DNA of 64,000 bases, from assembly GCA_016794625.1 (NCBI GenBank), contig JAEUGY010000037.1, positions 1-64,000 on the forward strand, in the 5' to 3' direction. Positions 35,775-43,919 of the stretch are shown one piece after another. Position numbers and translations under genes: made by a program. Source of the DNA: Opitutaceae bacterium (GTDB lineage Bacteria; Verrucomicrobiota; Verrucomicrobiia; Opitutales; Opitutaceae). Position 1 is the first letter of the stretch. Each line of letters opens with the position of its first letter. Below the pieces are notes generated by a model, which saw only the letters and a list, made by a program, of their open reading frames with translations, ran no database searches and was not told the origin of the DNA.

Positions 35775-35814
35775 CGAGTGGGTTCGACTTTCGTCGCCGG
35801 CTTGTTAGCACTCG
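35775..35814 (+). other. Nested hairpins in the RuBisCO-like protein leader
   Basis: CGAGTG (35775-35780) pairs with CACTCG (35809-35814), enclosing CGAC-TTTC-GTCG. It lies in the 97-bp gap between the divergent PLP-enzyme and RuBisCO-like genes. I compared it mentally with SAM and SAH riboswitch layouts and saw no match, so this is only a possible structured leader. Confidence 0.3.
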
Positions 35815-35829
35815 CCGTCTTCGACGTCC

Positions 35830-36945
35830 ATGAGCGAGCCTCCCCTTCAGATCATCTATCGTGTGCAGGTGCCCGCGGGCGAGATCGCGTCGCGTGCCGA
35901 GGCCCTGCTGCTCGAGCAGACGGTGGAATTGTCCCGGCGTGTCCTGCCCGGTGCGAGTCTGGAGGGCCTGACGGTCGGCCAGGTTGTCGCGATCGAGCCG
36001 GTGGCGGAGGGCGAGTTTCGGGTCACGGTGGCCCAACCGCGGGCGGCGACGGCGGACGATCCGGCGCAGCTGCTCAATGTCCTGTTCGGCAATTCCTCCC
36101 TGCAGCCCGATGTGGTGCTGGAATGCGTCACCGTGCCGGATGCGCAGGCCCTGCTCCTGGGTGGCCCCCGGTTTGGTCTGGCGGGATTGCGTCGGCTGGT
36201 CGGCGCGGAAGAGCGGGCGATGACCATGACGGCGTTGAAGCCGATGGGGTTGTCGGTGGCGAAACTTGCCTCCCTCTGTCACGCGTTCGCCACGGCCGGC
36301 CTGGACTTCGTCAAGGATGATCACGGCCTGGCGGACCATGCGTTCTGTCCCTTTGCGGAACGGGTGCGAGCCTGTCTGGAAGCAACGCTGCGGGCGGCGC
36401 AGGTGACGGGGCGGCGGACGCGTTACGTGCCGAACCTGATCGGATCGCCGGAGACGGTGTTGCGGCAGGCGCGCATTGCGCGGGAGTTGGGTGTCGAGGC
36501 GGTCATGATTTCTCCCATGCTGGTGGGGCTGCCGGTCCTGCATGAACTGGTGCGGCGGCATTTGGACGTGCCGGTCTTGGCGCACCCGGCCTTTGGCGGG
36601 GCATTGCGGATTCAACCGCGCGCCCTGCTGGGCCAGCTGTTTCCGCTTTTTGGTGCCGATGCGGTCATCTATCCGAACGTCGGCGGTCGATTCAGCTACG
36701 ACCGCGCCACCTGCGAGGCGATTGCGCGCACGCTTCGACGTCCCCATGTACCGATTGCGCCCGCGCTGCCCGTCCCGGCGGGGGGCATCCAGGTCGACCG
36801 CGTTACGGAGGTGCTGCAGTTTTACGGACCGGAAACGCTGTTGTTGATCGGTGGCAGCCTGCTCGAGGCCCCGGATGAAGCGACGTTGATCCAGCGCAGC
36901 CGCCGCTTTGTCGAGGCCGTGCAGCAATACGAGTACGGCGACTGA
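35830..36945 (+). CDS. RuBisCO-like protein (form IV), probable 5-methylthioribulose-1-P isomerase
   Basis: RuBisCO-like proteins share the RuBisCO fold but do not fix CO2. This 371-residue protein has GPRFGLAGLR, TALKPMGLS (Lys137), the metal site GLDFVKDDHG (Lys162, Asp164 and His165 where RuBisCO has Glu), LAHPAFGG, PNVGGRFSY in place of the loop-6 lysine motif, and LLIGGSL. Directly downstream is a cupin and then MtnA; in Rhodospirillum rubrum those act with a RuBisCO-like protein that isomerises 5-methylthioribulose-1-phosphate toward 1-methylthioxylulose-5-phosphate. An oxo-isoapionate decarboxylase-type role is the main alternative. Fold certain; reaction from context. Confidence 0.88.
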   Translation: MSEPPLQIIYRVQVPAGEIASRAEALLLEQTVELSRRVLPGASLEGLTVGQVVAIEPVAEGEFRVTVAQPRAATADDPAQLLNVLFGNSSLQPDVVLECVTVPDAQALLLGGPRFGLAGLRRLVGAEERAMTMTALKPMGLSVAKLASLCHAFATAGLDFVKDDHGLADHAFCPFAERVRACLEATLRAAQVTGRRTRYVPNLIGSPETVLRQARIARELGVEAVMISPMLVGLPVLHELVRRHLDVPVLAHPAFGGALRIQPRALLGQLFPLFGADAVIYPNVGGRFSYDRATCEAIARTLRRPHVPIAPALPVPAGGIQVDRVTEVLQFYGPETLLLIGGSLLEAPDEATLIQRSRRFVEAVQQYEYGD

Positions 36946-37013
36946 ACCACGCCGCGTCCGGCCAGACCGGCATTGCGCCGGCGGGGGCGCGTGATCAAGG
37001 TGGCCATCTCCCC

Positions 37014-37475
37014 ATGTCGTCCACGCCGGAACGCACTCACGTTCGCCAAACCGCACCCTTCCGCTGGGAAGACGTTTCATTGCTGGCTTACAAGGAGGAC
37101 GAAGGCACCCACTTTAAGGGCGTCACCCGGCAGGTGTTGTTTCCCGGTGACTCGCAGCTTCCGGTGCAATGGCGCTACTTTGAGGTGGCGGAGGGCGGAC
37201 ACTCCACCCTTGAGAGTCACGACCATGTGCACGCCGTCATGATCGTGCGGGGTGAAGGTGCGGTGCTGGTGGGGACACGCATCCACCGACTGGCGACGGG
37301 CGACCTGGTTTACGTCCCGGCCCGCACCTGGCACCAATTTCGCGCCCCGGCGCAAGGCCCCCTCGGTTTTCTTTGCCTCGTGGCGTTGGAACGCGACAAA
37401 CCGCGACGGCCGACCGCGGAGGAACTGGCGCGGCTGCGGGAGGATCCGGCGGTGGCGTCGTTTATCCGCGTCTGA
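37014..37475 (+). CDS. Cupin protein, candidate 1-methylthioxylulose-5-P methylsulfurylase
   Basis: A 153-residue single-domain cupin. Motif 1 is GGHSTLESHDHVHAVMIVRG, giving three His for metal binding, and motif 2 is GDLVYVPARTWHQF with a fourth His. In the R. rubrum MTA-isoprenoid shunt a cupin cuts methanethiol from 1-methylthioxylulose-5-phosphate, leaving 1-deoxyxylulose-5-phosphate for isoprenoid synthesis. Its position 68 bp after the RuBisCO-like gene and beside MtnA supports that assignment, but small cupins are diverse, so it remains an inference. Confidence 0.75.
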   Translation: MSSTPERTHVRQTAPFRWEDVSLLAYKEDEGTHFKGVTRQVLFPGDSQLPVQWRYFEVAEGGHSTLESHDHVHAVMIVRGEGAVLVGTRIHRLATGDLVYVPARTWHQFRAPAQGPLGFLCLVALERDKPRRPTAEELARLREDPAVASFIRV

Positions 37476-37508
37476 CCCGATCTGGGGGCGTAGTGCCGAC
37501 CCCCGCGT

Positions 37509-38615
37509 TCACTGCTTCCGGCCGGCGCCCCCGCCAAAGAGTCCGTGCAGACCCGCCGCGGAGGCGGCGCAGACGCCCCGCTCGGTGATCAAGGCGGTGA
37601 CCAGCCGGGCCGGAGTGACGTCGAAGGCGGGGTTGGCCGAGGGTGTCGTGGCCGGAGTGATACGCACCTCCCGCCAGGTGCCCTCGGCGTCGAGACCGCG
37701 CAGGTGGGTGACTTCGCGCGCGGAACGCTCCTCCACCGGAATCTCCCGCACGCCGTCGCGGAGCGTCCAGTCGATGGTGGGCGAGGGCAGCGCCACGTAG
37801 AAGGGCACGCCATTGTCGCGGGCGGCCAGCGCCTTCAGATAGGTGCCGATTTTATTGGCGACATCGCCGTCGGCGGTGACCCGGTCGGTGCCGACGATCA
37901 CGGCGTCGACCTGCCCGTGCTGCATCAAGTGTCCACCCGCGTTGTCGGCGATCACCGTGTGCGGAATCCCGTGGCTGGCGAGTTCCCAGGCGGTCAGGGC
38001 GGCGCCCTGGTTGCGTGGACGCGTTTCGTCGACCCAGACATGCAGCGGCAGCCCGGAGTCATGGGCGAGGAAGAGCGGGGCGAGGGCCGTGCCCCAATCG
38101 ACGGTGGCGAGCCAGCCCGCATTGCAGTGGGTGAGCACGTTCAGCCGTTCGCCCGGCTTTTTGCGAGCGAGCGCGGCGCGGAAGAGGGGCAGACCGTGTT
38201 CGCCGATGGCACGGTTGATGGCCACGTCCTCCTCGGCCAACTCCGCCGCCAGTTCGTAGGCGCGAGCGGCGCGTTCCGCGGGCGGGAGCGAGACGACTCC
38301 GGCCTGGACGCGCTCCACCGCCCAACGCAGGTTCGCGCCGGTCGGACGCGTGGCGATCAGGAGCCGGGCCGCGGAGGCCAGACCGGCGTCGCCCGGATCT
38401 TGACGCAAGGCGAGGGCCAGTCCGTAGGCGCCCGCGATGCCGATCAAGGGGGCTCCGCGGACCTGCATGGTGGTGATGGCCCGGGCGATGTCCTCGACCG
38501 TGCGGGCGCGGGCGACGACGAAGGCGTGCGGCAGGAGCGTCTGGTCAATCAGGCAGACGGTCCAGCCATCCGTGTCCAACCAGAGGGTGCGAAAAGGGAC
38601 TCCGTTGACCTTCAT
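37509..38615 (-). CDS. mtnA: S-methyl-5-thioribose-1-phosphate isomerase
   Basis: MtnA converts methylthioribose-1-phosphate to methylthioribulose-1-phosphate in methionine salvage. The 368-residue protein has MQVRGAPLIGIAGAYGLAL, RPTGANLRWAVERV, the catalytic Cys164 in THCNAG, VDETRPRNQGA, HTVIADNAGG, and Asp244 in GTDRVTADGDVANKIGTY, matching the Cys-Asp pair of the family. It converges on the cupin gene 33 bp away. Neither MtnP nor MtnK is in the window. It supplies the substrate expected for the adjacent RuBisCO-like protein. Confidence 0.95.
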   Translation of the reverse strand: MKVNGVPFRTLWLDTDGWTVCLIDQTLLPHAFVVARARTVEDIARAITTMQVRGAPLIGIAGAYGLALALRQDPGDAGLASAARLLIATRPTGANLRWAVERVQAGVVSLPPAERAARAYELAAELAEEDVAINRAIGEHGLPLFRAALARKKPGERLNVLTHCNAGWLATVDWGTALAPLFLAHDSGLPLHVWVDETRPRNQGAALTAWELASHGIPHTVIADNAGGHLMQHGQVDAVIVGTDRVTADGDVANKIGTYLKALAARDNGVPFYVALPSPTIDWTLRDGVREIPVEERSAREVTHLRGLDAEGTWREVRITPATTPSANPAFDVTPARLVTALITERGVCAASAAGLHGLFGGGAGRKQ

Positions 38616-38687
38616 TGGGGAAAGGCCGGCACCCTGATTCCACCCCCGGCCCGTGTCAAAGGATGTCGAGCAGACCGTGGGGCGGAC

Positions 38688-38721
38688 AAAAAAAGAACGC
38701 CGCCCGGAGAAGGCGGCGTTC
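38688..38721 (-). terminator. Intrinsic terminator after rpsR
   Basis: On the minus strand GAACGCCGCC pairs perfectly with GGCGGCGTTC around a 7-base loop and is followed by a run of T's. It lies 31 bp beyond the rpsR stop, a textbook Rho-independent terminator. Confidence 0.92.
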
Positions 38722-38751
38722 TGAAAAACGAGGGCGAATCGTCGCGCTGAC

Positions 38752-38946
38752 TTACTGCGTGAGCAGGTTGGCGCGCGAATGCTTGATGGTGCGGGTGACC
38801 GCGCGCTGGTGCTTCGCAGAGAAGCCCGTGTACTTGCGCGGGAGGATCTTGCCCGTGTCGGTGACGTAGCGGACCATCATCTGCGGAGTGGTGAAGGGAA
38901 TCTCCGGAGGAGTGAGGCTGCGCTGGGTCTGTTCGTTGGTGCTCAT
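38752..38946 (-). CDS. rpsR: 30S ribosomal protein S18
   Basis: A 64-residue protein of the small ribosomal subunit platform. The C-terminal two thirds match S18 closely: YVTDTGKILPRKYTGFSAKH and then QRAVTRTIKHSRANLL. The usual partners rpsF, ssb and rplI are not beside it; the gene stands alone with its own terminator and diverges from the topoisomerase genes. No zinc-binding Cys motif is visible. Confidence 0.95.
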   Translation of the reverse strand: MSTNEQTQRSLTPPEIPFTTPQMMVRYVTDTGKILPRKYTGFSAKHQRAVTRTIKHSRANLLTQ

Positions 38947-39166
38947 GGAAAAGAGGTGCGAACGAAAAGCATCCCTCCGGCCATGTCAACGGGCGAATTG
39001 GGCTCTTTCGTCGTGACGCAGTTCATTCGCGAAGAGTGTGGCGGGCCTATTTCGCCCGCTCCGGCCGGGTCAAAATTCATCCGGCGACACCTGCGGTGCA
39101 AAATGTGGCTTGCGCCCAAGCCCCCGGACCAATTGGTAGCGCGACACACCTCGTTTCGACCTCTCC

Positions 39167-41008
39167 ATGGCCAACGCCTACACAGAAGCCAGCATCAAGA
39201 CCCTCTCCCCGCTCGAGCACATCCGCCTCCGTCCGGGCATGTACATCGGACGCCTTGGGAGCGGAACTCACGCCGAAGACGGTATTTACGTGCTTCTCAA
39301 GGAGACGATCGACAACTCCATCGACGAGTTTACGATGGGTTTCGGCAAGAAGATTGAAGTAGAGCTGACGGACCGGACCATCCGGGTGCGCGACTACGGT
39401 CGCGGCATCCCCCTCGGCAAGCTGATCGACTGCGTTTCGATCATCAACACCGGCGCCAAGTATGACAGTGAGACCTTCCAAAAGGCGGTGGGTTTGAACG
39501 GAGTGGGGCAGAAGGCGGTCAATGCGCTCTCCTTCAGCTATCGGGCGCAGGCGGTCCGGGAGGGCGAGTCCAAGGTGGTCGAGTTCGTCCAGGGCAAGCT
39601 GAAGAAAGAGCATCGGGTGGCCAAGACCGACGAGCGCAACGGCACGATCGTGGATTTTACGCCGGACGAGGCGCTGTTCGGCAAGGACTTCAAGTTTCGT
39701 CCCGAGTTCATCGAGGACATGCTGTGGAACTACGCCTTCCTCAACCGCGGCCTCACGTTGACCTTCAACGGCAAGGCCTTCCGGTCGGAGAACGGCCTCA
39801 AGGACCTGCTCGGGCGCAAGCTGACGGGGGAGACGCTGTATCCGATCATCCACATCGAGGCGGAGGACATCGAGGTCGCGATGACCCATGGAGGCCACTA
39901 TGGCGAGGAGTACTATTCCTTCGTCAACGGCCAGCACACCACGATGGGGGGCACGCACCTGGCGGCGTTTCGGGAAGGCCTGGTCCAGACCATCCGCAAC
40001 TTCTACAAGAAGGACTACGATGCCGCCGACATCCGGCAGTCGATCGTCGCGGCGGTCAGCGTGCGCGTGATCGAACCCGTGTTTGAGTCGCAGACCAAGA
40101 CCAAGCTCGGCTCGAATGACATCGGTCCAAAGGGTCCCTCCATCCGCCAGTTTGTCGGCAATTTTCTCCAGCAGCACCTCGACAACTGGCTGCACCGCAA
40201 CCCCGAGGCGGCGGAGGCGCTGAAGCGCAAGATCGAGGACAGCGAACGTGAGCGCAAGGAGCTCTCCGGTATCCGCAACCTCGCCCGCGAACGGGCGAAG
40301 AAGGCGTCGCTGCACAACCGCAAGCTGCGCGATTGCCGCGTGCATCTGGATACGAAGGACAAACGCGCCGAGGACAGCACCCTGTTCATTGTCGAGGGCG
40401 ACAGTGCCGCAGGTTCGCTGACCGCCTGCCGCGATGTGCAGACCCAGGCGGTGTTCGCCCTGAAGGGCAAACCGTTGAACACCTTTGGACTGACGAAGAA
40501 GGTGATCTACGAAAACGAGGAGTTCCACCTCCTGCAGAGCGCGCTCAACATTGAGGAGGGGCTTGACGGCCTGCGCTACAACAAGGTGGTGGTGGCGACC
40601 GATGCCGATGTCGACGGCATGCACATCCGCCTGCTGCTGCTGTCGTTCTTCCTCCAGTTCTTTCCCGAGCTGATCACTCAGGGGCATCTCTTCATCCTCG
40701 AGACGCCCCTCTTCCGGGTGCGCAACAAGAAGCAGACGATCTACTGCTACTCCGAAGCGGAAAAACAGTCGGCCCTGCACAAACTCGGCCAGTCGGCGGA
40801 GATCACGCGATTCAAGGGCCTCGGTGAGGTTTCACCCGGCGAGTTCAAGGACTTCATCGGTGAAGGCATGCGGGCCGAGCCCGTCAGCCTCGCCCACCTG
40901 CACAACAGCAACCAGCTGCTCAGCTTTTTCATGGGGAAGAACACGCCGGAACGGCAGGACTTCATCATCGAGAACCTCAAGGTCGAGAAGGACCTGGTCG
41001 AGGCCTGA
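39167..41008 (+). CDS. parE: Type IIA topoisomerase ATPase subunit (ParE/GyrB family)
   Basis: A 613-residue GHKL ATPase with a TOPRIM domain. Visible motifs are [19 protein letters not shown] (Mg/ATP Glu-Asn), [24 protein letters not shown] (ATP lid), and the TOPRIM parts [12 protein letters not shown] and [18 protein letters not shown]; near the end is [15 protein letters not shown]. The sequence is shorter than typical GyrB and resembles the second GyrB-like subunit of Bacteroidota/Chlamydiae-type topoisomerase IV. It is 29 bp upstream of the A subunit. ParE is favoured, though gyrase cannot be excluded by eye. Confidence 0.85.
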   Translation: MANAYTEASIKTLSPLEHIRLRPGMYIGRLGSGTHAEDGIYVLLKETIDNSIDEFTMGFGKKIEVELTDRTIRVRDYGRGIPLGKLIDCVSIINTGAKYDSETFQKAVGLNGVGQKAVNALSFSYRAQAVREGESKVVEFVQGKLKKEHRVAKTDERNGTIVDFTPDEALFGKDFKFRPEFIEDMLWNYAFLNRGLTLTFNGKAFRSENGLKDLLGRKLTGETLYPIIHIEAEDIEVAMTHGGHYGEEYYSFVNGQHTTMGGTHLAAFREGLVQTIRNFYKKDYDAADIRQSIVAAVSVRVIEPVFESQTKTKLGSNDIGPKGPSIRQFVGNFLQQHLDNWLHRNPEAAEALKRKIEDSERERKELSGIRNLARERAKKASLHNRKLRDCRVHLDTKDKRAEDSTLFIVEGDSAAGSLTACRDVQTQAVFALKGKPLNTFGLTKKVIYENEEFHLLQSALNIEEGLDGLRYNKVVVATDADVDGMHIRLLLLSFFLQFFPELITQGHLFILETPLFRVRNKKQTIYCYSEAEKQSALHKLGQSAEITRFKGLGEVSPGEFKDFIGEGMRAEPVSLAHLHNSNQLLSFFMGKNTPERQDFIIENLKVEKDLVEA

Positions 41009-41037
41009 GCCGGATCCCGCTCCTCTTTTCTTTCGGC

Positions 41038-43125
41038 ATGTCACCACGCAAGACCCCCAAGGACGATCAACCGGAACTTCCGTTGAGCACGGCGGCGCCC
41101 GAGACGACCGCCGCCGCGGTTCCAGCCCCACCGGCGGCGCCGCCACCACCACCGCCGGCTTCGGAGGCGCCCGCGGGTTCGCCACCCCCGGACGGGCCCG
41201 AGGCGCCGCTGGCGCAGTCCTACCGGAAGTGGTTTCTCGACTACGCGAGCTACGTGATCCTCGACCGGGCCGTGCCCCACATCGACGACGGGCTCAAGCC
41301 GGTGCAGCGACGCATCCTTCATACGTTCTGGGAGCAGGATGACGGTCGCTTCCACAAGGTTGCCAACATTGTCGGCGCCTGCATGCGGTTTCATCCGCAC
41401 GGCGACGCCTCCATCGGCGCCGCGCTCGTCGGCATGGGGCAGCGCGGCTTCCTCGTCGAGCCCCAGGGCAATTTCGGCAACATGCTGACCGGCGACGAGG
41501 CCGCGGCCCCGCGTTACATCGAGGCGCGGCTGACGGCCTTTGCGCGCGAGGTGGTCTTCAATCCCAAGACCACGGTCTGGCAGCTCAGCTACGACGGACG
41601 GGCGAAGGAGCCGGTGACGCTGCCAGCCAAGTTTCCCCTGGTGCTGCTCGATGGCGCCGAGGGCATTGCGGTCGGGCTTTCGACCCGCATCCTGCCGCAC
41701 AACTTCAATGACTTGTGTCGCGCGGCGATCAATCACCTGCAGGGAAAGCGCTTCCGGATCGTGCCGGACTTTCCGACCGGTGGCATCGCCGACTTTTCGG
41801 AGTACAACGACGGCGAGCGCGGCGGACGGATCAAGGTGCGGGCCAAGATCGAGGTGCGCTCCAAGTACCTGCTCGCCATCACGGAACTGCCCTACGGCCG
41901 CACCACGGAAGCGCTGATCGAGTCGATCCTCGCGGCGAACGCCAAGGGCAAACTCAAGGTCAAGCACGTCGACGACAACACCTCCGAAAGCGTCGAAATC
42001 CTCGTGCACTTGCCGCAGGGCTCGGACACGGACCAGGTCATCCGCCAACTTTACGTCTTTTCCGACTGTGAGGTTTCGATCGCCCCGGCCGCCTGCGTGA
42101 TCGACCGGGACAAGCCGCTGTTCCTCGGGGTCTCGGAGATTTTGCGTCGCTCGGTCGACAAGACCGTGCAGCTGCTCAAGCGCGAGTTGGAGATCCGACT
42201 GGAGGAGCTGGAGCAGCAGTGGCACTGGGATTCCCTGGAACGCATTTTCATCGAAGAACGGATCTACCGTCGCATCGAGAAGTCGCAGACCTGGGAAAGC
42301 GTGCTGGAAGAGATCCGCATCGGCCTGAAGCCCTTCCTGAAGAGCCTGCGCCGCGAAGTCACGACCGAGGACATCACCCGGCTGACCGAGATCCGGATCA
42401 AACGCATCTCGGCCTACAACCGGTTCCAGGCCGACGAGGCGATCAAGAAGATCGAGGCGGAGATCAAGGAGACTAAACATCACCTCAAGCACCTCACGCC
42501 GTACGCAATCGCCTGGTTTGAGCGGCTGCAGGAGAAGTACGGCAAAGGACACAAGCGCCGCACGACCTACGACGAGATTGAACAGATCAGCGCCGCCGAG
42601 GTGGTTTCGGCCAACCAGCGCCTCTACGTCAACCGGGAGGAGGGCTTCATTGGCCTGAACTGGCGGCAGCATGAATTTGTGACCGAGTGCACGATTCTCG
42701 ACGACGTCATCTGCTTCATGGCGGACGGCACGATGAAGGTCGCCCGGGTGGCGGACAAGGTCTTCATGGGGCGGGAGATCCTCCATGTGGCGGTGCTGCC
42801 GAAGGAAGGTGACCAGGCCTTCTACACCATGATCTACCAGGATAAGGAGAGCGGGAAGGCGTTCGCGAAGAAGTTCCAGGTCGGCGGTGTGACACGCGAC
42901 AAGCTCTACTCCCTCGTGCCGAGCGAGGGGTCGCGCGTGGTGTTCCTTGATGTGGCAAAGGTGGAGTCGTCCACCACCCGCAAGGTGAACGTCACGCTGA
43001 GCGGTCGCTGCGCGGCGCGCATCAAGGAGTTCGAGTACGACCTATCCCCGCTGACCATCGGTCAGCGCGGTGCGAAGGGCGTGACGGTCACCCAGTGGCC
43101 GATCCGACAGGTGAAGCGAGCCTGA
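41038..43125 (+). CDS. parC: Type IIA topoisomerase cleavage subunit (ParC/GyrA family)
   Basis: A 695-residue DNA-breakage/reunion subunit working with the preceding ATPase. After a low-complexity Pro/Ala-rich N-terminus (about residues 15-55) it shows RAVPHIDDGLKPVQRRIL, the quinolone-region FHPHGDASIGAAL, and the active-site Tyr160 in AAPRYIEARL, then GIAVGLSTRILPHNF and a long coiled-coil segment. A GyrA-box with its clear repeat pinwheel is not obvious in the short C-terminal domain, which supports topoisomerase IV over gyrase. Confidence 0.85.
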   Translation: MSPRKTPKDDQPELPLSTAAPETTAAAVPAPPAAPPPPPPASEAPAGSPPPDGPEAPLAQSYRKWFLDYASYVILDRAVPHIDDGLKPVQRRILHTFWEQDDGRFHKVANIVGACMRFHPHGDASIGAALVGMGQRGFLVEPQGNFGNMLTGDEAAAPRYIEARLTAFAREVVFNPKTTVWQLSYDGRAKEPVTLPAKFPLVLLDGAEGIAVGLSTRILPHNFNDLCRAAINHLQGKRFRIVPDFPTGGIADFSEYNDGERGGRIKVRAKIEVRSKYLLAITELPYGRTTEALIESILAANAKGKLKVKHVDDNTSESVEILVHLPQGSDTDQVIRQLYVFSDCEVSIAPAACVIDRDKPLFLGVSEILRRSVDKTVQLLKRELEIRLEELEQQWHWDSLERIFIEERIYRRIEKSQTWESVLEEIRIGLKPFLKSLRREVTTEDITRLTEIRIKRISAYNRFQADEAIKKIEAEIKETKHHLKHLTPYAIAWFERLQEKYGKGHKRRTTYDEIEQISAAEVVSANQRLYVNREEGFIGLNWRQHEFVTECTILDDVICFMADGTMKVARVADKVFMGREILHVAVLPKEGDQAFYTMIYQDKESGKAFAKKFQVGGVTRDKLYSLVPSEGSRVVFLDVAKVESSTTRKVNVTLSGRCAARIKEFEYDLSPLTIGQRGAKGVTVTQWPIRQVKRA

Positions 43126-43139
43126 ACGGACGGACCACC

Positions 43140-43853
43140 ATGAAACACCTGCGGCCGGACAAGCGCACCCATCGCGAGGGACGGACGCAGGTTCGAGCCC
43201 TGGCGGGATTACTCGCCGGACTCTGGCTGGCCGGGTGCGCGTCCGCTCCGGCCGTCCGGGAACCGGTCAACCTGTCCGAGGCGAAGCAGGCGGCGCTGGC
43301 GTATGTGGATTCTGGTGACTATGAGCGCGCGTTAGGGAAGGTGGCGGACGAGGCGCGGACCTGGATCCGGACGCGAGCGGGCCAGGCCAAGCCCAACGAA
43401 CGCCTGGTGGTGGTTTTCGACATCGATGAGACGGTGCTGTCGAACCTGCCGCACATGCGGGAGATGGACTTCGGCTATGTGGCCGACCGGTGGAACGAGT
43501 GGGTGGCGCGGGGCGAGGCGCCCGCGTTGACGGCGATGCGTGCAGTCTACGACGAGGCGGTGGCCCGGTCGGTTGCGGTCGTGTTCATCACTGGGCGACT
43601 CGATCCCCGGGACAGAGCCGGCACGGAGCGCAATTTGCAGGCGCAAGGCATGGGTGGCTACCAGCAGCTGGTGCTCGCTCTGCCGTCGGAAAAAGGAGTT
43701 CCGACCGCCGAACGCAAGCGCCGCGCCCGAGAGGCGGTGGCGGCCGGCGGATTCGTCATCATCGCCAGCATCGGCGACCAGTGGAGCGACCTCGAAGGCG
43801 GACACGCGGAACGCGTATTCAAGGTGCCCAATCCCTTCTATCTCATCCCCTGA
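43140..43853 (+). CDS. Lipoprotein HAD acid phosphatase (class B/P4-like)
   Basis: A 237-residue exported protein. A basic N-terminus leads into LAGLLAGLWLAGC, a lipobox with Cys, so it is probably anchored to a membrane. The HAD core has VVFDIDETVLSN (DxDxT), VFITGRLD (second motif) and IASIGDQWSDLEGG (acidic motif near the end), as in HAD subfamily IIIB phosphatases such as lipoprotein e(P4) and plant-type acid phosphatases. ATG 43140 begins MKHLRPDKRT. It likely hydrolyses phosphomonoesters outside the cytoplasm. It follows parC by 14 bp. Confidence 0.85.
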   Translation: MKHLRPDKRTHREGRTQVRALAGLLAGLWLAGCASAPAVREPVNLSEAKQAALAYVDSGDYERALGKVADEARTWIRTRAGQAKPNERLVVVFDIDETVLSNLPHMREMDFGYVADRWNEWVARGEAPALTAMRAVYDEAVARSVAVVFITGRLDPRDRAGTERNLQAQGMGGYQQLVLALPSEKGVPTAERKRRAREAVAAGGFVIIASIGDQWSDLEGGHAERVFKVPNPFYLIP

Positions 43854-43863
43854 AGGCAGGCGC

Positions 43864-43894
43864 AAAAAAAGGGAGCCTGTGACCAGGCTCCCTT
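43864..43894 (-). terminator. Terminator hairpin between convergent genes
   Basis: GGGAGCCTG pairs with CAGGCTCCC around TGAC, extended by A-T pairs. Seven A's on the plus-strand left side give a T-run on the minus strand, so it terminates the leftward EF-hand protein gene and may also help the rightward phosphatase gene. Confidence 0.9.
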
Positions 43895-43919
43895 GAGAAG
43901 GACGGGGATGTGTGCTGCC

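Noticed and set aside
35733..35829. SAM riboswitch in the PLP-enzyme/RuBisCO-like gap
   Set aside because: Only a simple nested hairpin is seen; the conserved cores of SAM and SAH riboswitches that I know are not present.
35830..36945. True CO2-fixing RuBisCO
   Set aside because: The length is short, the metal motif is KDDH, the loop-6 lysine is missing and no Calvin-cycle genes are nearby.
39167..43125. Annotation of the topoisomerase pair as gyrase gyrB-gyrA
   Set aside because: The B subunit is short and the A subunit lacks an obvious GyrA-box pinwheel, so topoisomerase IV is preferred, though not proven.
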